From NCBI GenBank assembly GCA_016463455.1, contig JAEMRG010000116.1, positions 1 through 6,460 on the forward strand: a DNA stretch of 6,460 bases, written 5' to 3'. Position 1 is the stretch's first letter, and every line of letters begins with the position of its first letter. Shown here piece after piece: positions 1 through 4,367 of the stretch. A model generated the notes under the pieces. That model was given only the letters and a program-made list of their open reading frames with translations. It was not told where the DNA came from and searched no databases. The stretch is from Rhodoferax sp. Its GTDB lineage: Bacteria; Pseudomonadota; Gammaproteobacteria; Burkholderiales; Burkholderiaceae_C. A program made the position numbers and the translations under genes.

Positions 1-662
1 TCGAGTTGCGCATCATGGCGCATATCAGCGGGGACGAGGCGCTTTTGCAGGCCTTTCACCAGGGCTTGGACGTGCACCGTGCCACCGCCGCTGAGGTCTT
101 CGGGCTGGCACTGGACCAAGTCAGCAGCGAGCAGCGCCGCTACGCCAAGGTGATTAACTTCGGCTTGATTTACGGCATGAGCGCTTACGGCCTGGCGCGC
201 AACCTGGGCATCGACAACACCGCGGCCAAAAACTATATCGAGCGCTACTTCGCCCGTTTTGCCGGTGTAAAACGCTATATGGACGACACCCGAGCGCAGG
301 CTAAAGCCCAAGGCTATGTGCAAACCGTGTTTGGCCGGCGCTTGTATCTGCCCGAAATCAATTCGCCCAACGGCCAGCGCCGCGCCGGGGCCGAGCGCGC
401 CGCGATCAACGCGCCCATGCAAGGCACGGCGGCCGATTTAATCAAGCTCAGCATGGTGCAGGTGCAGCGCGCCCTCGATGCTGGCGGTTATGGCACCCGC
501 ATGATCATGCAGGTCCATGATGAATTAGTTTTTGAAGTGCCCCAAGCCGAGGTGGACTGGCTGCGCATCGAAATACCCCGCATCATGGCTGCGGTGGCCC
601 AGCTCAAAGTGCCGCTGCTGGCTGAAGTGGGGCTGGGGCCTAATTGGGATCAGGCGCATTAA
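1..662 (+). CDS. polA: DNA polymerase I, C-terminal part (5' end cut by window)
   Basis: This is the fingers/palm end of family A DNA polymerase I, which fills gaps during Okazaki-fragment maturation and excision repair. The reading frame is already open at the window edge: bases 3-5 encode the Glu matching E. coli Glu710, and the motif A catalytic Asp (E. coli 705) lies just upstream of the window. Counting alignment to E. coli Pol I needs no gaps. The O-helix motif RRYAKVINFGLIYG (135-176) supplies the Arg/Lys pair and Phe (codon 159-161) matching Arg754, Lys758 and Phe762. Motif C, QVHDELVFEV, has its catalytic Asp at 519-521, matching Asp882. The protein ends NWDQAH, the same ending as E. 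coli Pol I at residue 928, so the C-terminus is complete. The 5'-nuclease and 3'-5' exonuclease domains are outside the window. No intrinsic terminator follows the TAA. Confidence 0.97.
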   Translation, partial: ELRIMAHISGDEALLQAFHQGLDVHRATAAEVFGLALDQVSSEQRRYAKVINFGLIYGMSAYGLARNLGIDNTAAKNYIERYFARFAGVKRYMDDTRAQAKAQGYVQTVFGRRLYLPEINSPNGQRRAGAERAAINAPMQGTAADLIKLSMVQVQRALDAGGYGTRMIMQVHDELVFEVPQAEVDWLRIEIPRIMAAVAQLKVPLLAEVGLGPNWDQAH

Positions 663-702
663 ACCGAGCCCCGCTTGGCCTGTTGCACAATAGGCGCCCC
701 AA

Positions 703-708
703 AAGGAA
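703..708 (+). promoter_or_regulatory. Ribosome binding site that fixes the ZIP start
   Basis: The purine run AAGGAA lies five bases before the GTG at 714. It supports GTG 714 as the start over an in-frame TTG at 675, which has no comparable site and would add 13 non-membrane residues before the first transmembrane helix. Confidence 0.7.
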
Positions 709-713
709 CCCCT

Positions 714-1511
714 GTGATTGTTTTTGCCATTTTGATCGGAACCCTGTGCGCGGGTATAGGCAGCGTCTGGGTGGCTGCGATCCTCAGCTTTGGGTTGATG
801 GCGCGCTACACCCAGCACATGCTGAGCATGGCAGCCGGTGCTTTGCTGGCCACCGCGTTCATGCATTTGCTGCCGGAAGCTTTTGAAAGTCAGGCCGGCG
901 CGCATGATTTGTTTATGGCTTTGCTCATCGGTCTGGTATTTTTCTTCCTGCTCGATAAGGCGGAACTTTGGCACCACGGGCATGAACATGGTGCGCATGC
1001 CCACAGCCATGCCCACAGCGATGACCATGACCATGACCACGCGTCGGGACCTGGCCACAGCAGCGGCAGTTGGGCGGTGCTGGCGGGCGATAGCGTGCAT
1101 TGTTTTGGCGACGGTGTGCTAATTGCATCGGCCTTTATGGCCGATGTGCGTCTGGGCCTGATTGCCTCGGTCGCCGTGCTGGCGCACGAAGTGCCACACC
1201 ACATGGGCGACTTGGTCATCTTGCGCGCCGGCGCTACCGACCGCCAGGCGGCGCTCATCAAGGTATCCATGGCCGGGTCGGTTACCGCTCTGGGCGGTTT
1301 GCTGGGTTATTGGCTGGTGGACCAATTGCAGGCGTATTTGCCGTTTTTCCTGGTCATCGCCTCCAGTAGCTTTATCTACGTGGCCCTGGCCGATTTGATT
1401 CCGCAATTGCAAAAGCGTCTGGGCGGCTTGCAAACCGCTACGCAAATCGCCTGGCTGTTGGCCGGTATTGGGCTGGTTACGGCGGTCAGTACCTTGGCAC
1501 ACGCCAGCTGA
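714..1511 (+). CDS. ZIP-family (LIV-1-like) divalent metal transporter
   Basis: This is a 265-residue inner-membrane transporter, expected to move zinc or a related divalent metal into the cytoplasm. About eight hydrophobic segments are visible, roughly at residues 3-23, 38-56, 65-82, 125-143, 146-168, 181-204, 209-227 and 242-262. Family marks are MHLLPEAF in helix 2 (50-57), HCFGDG in helix 4 (129-134) and HEVPHHMGD in helix 5 (158-166). The known LIV-1 forms are HNxxDG and HExPHExGD, so two positions in the metal-site motifs differ (Asn to Cys, Glu to His). The loop between helices 3 and 4 (87-109) holds 11 histidines in 23 residues plus several Asp/Glu, a usual cytosolic metal-binding loop. 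The GTG start is chosen for its ribosome site and signal-like first helix. The gene starts 51 bases after polA and could be read with it. Substrate metal is not determinable here, and the usual annotation would be ZIP family metal transporter. Confidence 0.92.
   Translation: MIVFAILIGTLCAGIGSVWVAAILSFGLMARYTQHMLSMAAGALLATAFMHLLPEAFESQAGAHDLFMALLIGLVFFFLLDKAELWHHGHEHGAHAHSHAHSDDHDHDHASGPGHSSGSWAVLAGDSVHCFGDGVLIASAFMADVRLGLIASVAVLAHEVPHHMGDLVILRAGATDRQAALIKVSMAGSVTALGGLLGYWLVDQLQAYLPFFLVIASSSFIYVALADLIPQLQKRLGGLQTATQIAWLLAGIGLVTAVSTLAHAS
997..1038 (+). repeat. In-frame short tandem repeats encoding the His-rich loop
   Basis: Two 12-base units, ATGCCCACAGCC (997-1008) and ATGCCCACAGCG (1009-1020), are followed directly by three perfect 6-base units ATGACC (1021-1038). 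In the gene's frame they encode alternating His-Ala/His-Ser and His-Asp residues. Both unit lengths are multiples of three, so gain or loss of a unit would change histidine number without shifting the frame. Confidence 0.85.
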
Positions 1512-1534
1512 GCGCCGCGTCATGCTTGCGCGCT
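1511..1534 (+). other. Imperfect stem-loop at the end of the ZIP gene
   Basis: AGCGC (1511-1515) pairs with GCGCT (1530-1534). Beyond a bulged C at 1516, three more pairs are possible (1517-1519 with 1527-1529, one of them a G-U), leaving a seven-base loop. It overlaps the last base of the ZIP stop codon. There is no T tract after it, so it is not a classic intrinsic terminator. It may protect the 3' end or be chance in GC-rich DNA. Confidence 0.25.
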
Positions 1535-1667
1535 AGGATGATTAGGCATCAAAGCCTTATCGGAGCGCCGATTGCCTTAAATGCCCAATAATGGTTCATC
1601 TACAGGCGGCGCCAAATGCGTTTGGCCACCTGCAGCCTGGCTCCCTCGACTTGAAAATATTTACTGA
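1512..1667. other. Intergenic region between the ZIP gene and the efflux operon
   Basis: This is the only real gap in the window and the likely place for the efflux operon's promoter and operator. I looked for -35/-10 pairs and found none with acceptable spacing: TTGCCT at 1572 has no matching -10, and the AT-rich stretch at 1651-1663 is too close to the ATG. It holds the stem-loop near 1511-1534 and the inverted repeat at 1603-1632. No tRNA-like fold or credible small gene was seen on either strand. Confidence 0.6.
1603..1632. promoter_or_regulatory. Inverted repeat upstream of the efflux operon, possible operator
   Basis: The core is GCCAAA-TGCG-TTTGGC (1611-1626), a perfect six-base inverted repeat around a four-base centre. 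Outer arms CAGGCG (1603-1608) and CACCTG (1627-1632) extend it with one mismatch and a two-base bulge. It ends 35 bases before the first efflux gene. Efflux operons are often controlled by TetR- or MarR-type repressors binding such repeats. That role is inferred from position and symmetry only, because no regulator gene is in the window. The lack of a following T tract argues against a terminator. Confidence 0.35.
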
Positions 1668-3134
1668 ATGAAGCATTTGCAGAACAGCGCGCTGTGCACC
1701 CGGATGTGCACCATCGCCACAGCCAGCGCCGCACTTCTATTGACCGCCTGTACCTTGCCGCAGCAACCGAGCGCACCTGTGGCGCCGCTGGTGGCGCAGT
1801 GGCAGGCCCCCTTGCCTCACCAGGGCAAGCCCCTTAGCTTGCAAGATTGGTGGCAGGCCCAGGCGGATGCGTCGCTCTTGCGTTTGTTGGAGGCCGCGCA
1901 AAACGCCAGCCCGAATCTGACGCAGGCCATGGCCGCCATCGCCCAGGCCCGGGCCAGCAGCGCCTCCGCCCGCGCGACTTTGCTGCCTCAGGTGGGCGCC
2001 GGCGTTTCGCTGAGCCGGGGCGAGAACCAGCCCGACATCGGCCTTACCAGCACCGCTGCGGCGTCAGTGCAGGCCAGTTGGGAAATCGATCTGGTCGGCG
2101 CCAACCAAGTGGTGAAGGACGGTGCACTGGCCCGATTGCAGTCCAGCCAAGCGCAATGGCACGATGCACGCGTGGCCTTGGCGGCCGAAGTGGCCCACGC
2201 TTATTACGGCGCGCGCGCCTGCCAGCCTTTGGCCGACAACGCGCAGGCCATTTATCAATCCTATGAAGAGACCGCGCGCCTGTCCGGCCAATTGCTGGCT
2301 GCCGGTATGACGCCGGCCGCCAGTCTGGCGCTGGCCCGTTCTGCGGCGGCCGATGCGCATAGCCGCTGGTTCGAGCAAAGCGCGCAATGCGATCTGGGCA
2401 TCAAAGCGCTGGTGGCGCTGTCGGCCTTGCCCGAGGCACAGGTGCGTGGCCTGATCCGCGCGCCCGGCGCGGCGCAGGACGCACCGGGCTTGGCACTGGC
2501 CAGCCTGCCTGCACAAACCATAGCCCAGCGTCCGGATGTATTCGCCGCCGAGCGCGAGGTCTTTACCGCTGCCGCTTTGGTGGCCGGTGCCCAGGCGCAG
2601 CGCTGGCCCCGGCTGACCATCAACGGCTCGATTGGTCCGGCGCAGTTCGGTATTGCCGGCGTGGACAAAAGCCTGACAAGCTGGTCTGTGGGGCCGGTGT
2701 CATTGATGGTGCCAGTGTTTGATGCCGGGCAGCGCCAGTCCAATATTGAGGCCTCGCAATTCAACTTTGAAAGCAAAGTAGCGATATACCAAGCGCGTGT
2801 GCGCAGCGCGGTGCGCGAGGTGGAAGAGGCGCTGGTGCAATTGCAATTGAATACCGACCGCAGCGAACAAGCGCAGCGCAGTTACCGCTATGCGCAGCAG
2901 GTGCATGCGGCCGTGCTAACCCGCCAGCGCCAGGGCATGGCCACCGGGCTGGAGCTGCAAGAGGCGCGCCGTGGTCTGCTGGCCGCCGATGCGCAGCGCA
3001 CCGGTTTGCAGTGGGAAGGCCGGCGCGCCTGGGTGCGCTTGTACCGCGCCGCCGGTGGTGGCTGGGACAGCGCCAGCGCCGGTGTCGGGCCGGCTTCGGT
3101 GTTACAGCCTGCTCCCAGCGACATGAATCAATAA
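1668..3134 (+). CDS. Outer membrane factor lipoprotein of an RND efflux system (NodT/OprM type)
   Basis: This 488-residue protein should trimerise into the outer-membrane channel and periplasmic tunnel of the exporter encoded here. A lipoprotein signal is visible: a basic start, a hydrophobic stretch at 18-27 and lipobox LTAC with Cys28 as the acylated residue. Thr at +2 fits outer-membrane sorting. Family marks are DWW (60-62), SWEIDLVG (137-144), the RPDVFAAER region (288-296), the VPVFDAGQRQSNIEASQ region (348-364), VREVEEAL (382-389) and the end motif LYRAAGGGW (458-466). The two halves match the repeated outer-membrane efflux protein architecture and the length is normal. Cys185 and Cys241 in the mature protein could form a disulfide. 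ATG 1668 directly follows an in-frame TGA, so no earlier start exists, but no Shine-Dalgarno is visible. ATG 1704 is an alternative that would keep only a short signal. The gene is first in the operon, 18 bases ahead of the adaptor. Confidence 0.95.
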   Translation: MKHLQNSALCTRMCTIATASAALLLTACTLPQQPSAPVAPLVAQWQAPLPHQGKPLSLQDWWQAQADASLLRLLEAAQNASPNLTQAMAAIAQARASSASARATLLPQVGAGVSLSRGENQPDIGLTSTAAASVQASWEIDLVGANQVVKDGALARLQSSQAQWHDARVALAAEVAHAYYGARACQPLADNAQAIYQSYEETARLSGQLLAAGMTPAASLALARSAAADAHSRWFEQSAQCDLGIKALVALSALPEAQVRGLIRAPGAAQDAPGLALASLPAQTIAQRPDVFAAEREVFTAAALVAGAQAQRWPRLTINGSIGPAQFGIAGVDKSLTSWSVGPVSLMVPVFDAGQRQSNIEASQFNFESKVAIYQARVRSAVREVEEALVQLQLNTDRSEQAQRSYRYAQQVHAAVLTRQRQGMATGLELQEARRGLLAADAQRTGLQWEGRRAWVRLYRAAGGGWDSASAGVGPASVLQPAPSDMNQ

Positions 3135-3152
3135 GACCGAAAGTTAAGACGT

Positions 3153-4358
3153 ATGCATTTGCCTGAGCCCCCATTTTTTTTACGTTTGCATCTGGCCCTG
3201 GGACTCCCGGCGGCAGGTCATTTTTTGCAGATCGGCCTGCTACTTTCTGCTCTGGCTGTGTCTGGCGCCCAGGCAGTGCAAGCCCAGCCCGCAGCCAAAC
3301 CGGCCTTAACCGTCAGCACCACCCGGGTGCAAAAAACCATGCTGCCCTTGACCTTGGTTGCCAATGGCAATGTGGCTGCCTGGCAAGAGGCCAGTGTGTC
3401 CGCTGAAGTAGGCGGTTTGCGCATTGCCGACCTGATGGCCAATGTGGGCGATGTGGTGCAAGCAGGCCAGTTGCTGGCGCAGCTGTCGGCCGACAGTGTG
3501 CAGGCCGATGTGGCATTGGCACGCGCCCAACTGGCCGAGGCGCAGGCCGCTGCCAATGACGCCGTGGTGAATGCCGACCGTGCCCGTGCCCTGCAAAACG
3601 ACAGCGCCTTGAGCGCCCAGCAAATCAGCCAGATGCTCAGTGCCGAGCAAATGGCCAAAGCCCGCCTGGCAGCGGCCAAGGCCGGCTTGGATAGCCAATT
3701 GCTGCGCCTTAAGCACACGCAAATTATTGCGCCCGATAGTGGCACCATCATCGCCCGCAATGCGGCTTTGGGAGCCGTCGTGGCGCCTGGTAGTGAGCTG
3801 TTTCGCATGCTGCGCCGCAGCCGTTTGGAATGGCGCGCCGAACTCACTGCCAATGAATTGGCACGTGTCGTGGTGGGCGCTGCAGCCCGCATTACTGCGC
3901 CGGGTGGCGGCCAGTGGCAGGGCAGGGTGCGCATGCTCGCGCCCACGGTGGATGCGCAAAGCCGCGTCGGCCTGGTCTATGTGGATTTGATGGGCCCTGT
4001 AGATAAAAACGCCGCAGCGCTTAAGCCGGGCATGTATGCACCGGGCGAATTTGTTTTAGGCCAAACAACGGCCCTCACGGTAGCCCAGCAAGCCGTGGTG
4101 GTGCGCGACGGTTTTAGTTATTGCTTCCTGCTGCAAAACGATGGCCGGGTCACGCAGACGCGTATCAGCACCGGCAGACGCGCGAGCAGCGCCTCAGGTC
4201 CGGTGATTGAAGTCACCGAGGGTCTGCAAGCCGATGCGCTGGTGGTGGCCTCGGGGGCCGGCTTTTTGCGCGATGGCGACAGTGTCAAAGTAGCCGGGCC
4301 TGCGCCTGCAGCGCCTGCCAGTGCGGCACGGCCCGCAGCCAGCGCAGCTGCGCAATAA
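3153..4358 (+). CDS. RND efflux periplasmic adaptor (membrane fusion protein, HlyD/AcrA type)
   Basis: This 401-residue protein should link the inner-membrane pump to the outer-membrane channel. The N-terminus is an unusually long export signal, with a hydrophobic core around 26-37 and possible cleavage after AQA (39-41) or VQA (42-44). No Cys sits at the cleavage site, so it looks periplasmic and not a lipoprotein. The domains follow the family order. The first half of the lipoyl (barrel-sandwich) domain is at about 72-112 and the Ala-rich coiled-coil hairpin at about 113-183. The second lipoyl half at about 187-220 contains IIAPDSGTIIARNAALGAVV. A beta-barrel (about 225-305) and a membrane-proximal domain (about 306-380) follow. 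The last 20 residues are an Ala/Pro-rich tail. ATG 3153 is the first start after the upstream stop, with only a weak purine run (GAAAG, 3139-3143) before it, so the true start within the long leader is less certain. The TAA overlaps the next gene's ribosome site. Confidence 0.94.
   Translation: MHLPEPPFFLRLHLALGLPAAGHFLQIGLLLSALAVSGAQAVQAQPAAKPALTVSTTRVQKTMLPLTLVANGNVAAWQEASVSAEVGGLRIADLMANVGDVVQAGQLLAQLSADSVQADVALARAQLAEAQAAANDAVVNADRARALQNDSALSAQQISQMLSAEQMAKARLAAAKAGLDSQLLRLKHTQIIAPDSGTIIARNAALGAVVAPGSELFRMLRRSRLEWRAELTANELARVVVGAAARITAPGGGQWQGRVRMLAPTVDAQSRVGLVYVDLMGPVDKNAAALKPGMYAPGEFVLGQTTALTVAQQAVVVRDGFSYCFLLQNDGRVTQTRISTGRRASSASGPVIEVTEGLQADALVVASGAGFLRDGDSVKVAGPAPAAPASAARPAASAAAQ
3174..3181 (+). 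repeat. Run of eight T near the 5' end of the adaptor gene
   Basis: Eight consecutive T directly follow a run of five C and one A, within codons 8-10 of the adaptor. In otherwise GC-rich coding DNA this is the longest homopolymer I noticed. A one-base slip here would shift the frame before the mature protein begins. Confidence 0.9.
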
Positions 4359-4362
4359 GGGG
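4357..4362 (+). promoter_or_regulatory. Ribosome binding site of the pump gene
   Basis: AAGGGG begins inside the adaptor's TAA stop codon and lies five bases before GTG 4368. It is the best Shine-Dalgarno match in the efflux operon and decides the GTG start. The arrangement suggests translational coupling of adaptor and pump. Confidence 0.7.
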
Positions 4363-4367
4363 CGGGT

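Noticed and set aside
664..678. Short stem CCGAG/CTTGG just after the polA stop
   Set aside because: It has five pairs including a G-U and no T tract, so it is not a credible terminator.
686..691. CACAAT as a possible -10 box before the ZIP gene
   Set aside because: It matches four of six consensus bases, but no -35-like hexamer lies 16-18 bases upstream, so a promoter cannot be supported.
525..1100. Long antisense open frame across the end of polA and the start of the ZIP gene
   Set aside because: It overlaps two strongly supported genes on the other strand, has no recognisable domain, and is the sort of shadow frame expected in GC-rich DNA.
1538..1591. 17-residue open frame in the gap after the ZIP gene
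   Set aside because: It is too short, has a poorly spaced TAGG directly against the ATG, and shows no leader-peptide pattern such as repeated regulatory codons.
3190..3226. GC-rich stretch followed by T6 in the adaptor leader, resembling an intrinsic terminator
   Set aside because: The best stem is only four pairs around a large loop and it lies inside a coding region of an operon, so the T6 is more likely just Phe/Leu codons.
3218..3959. Long antisense open frames within the adaptor gene
   Set aside because: They are low-complexity Ala/Ser-rich translations opposite an intact family gene and have no start signal or family motif.
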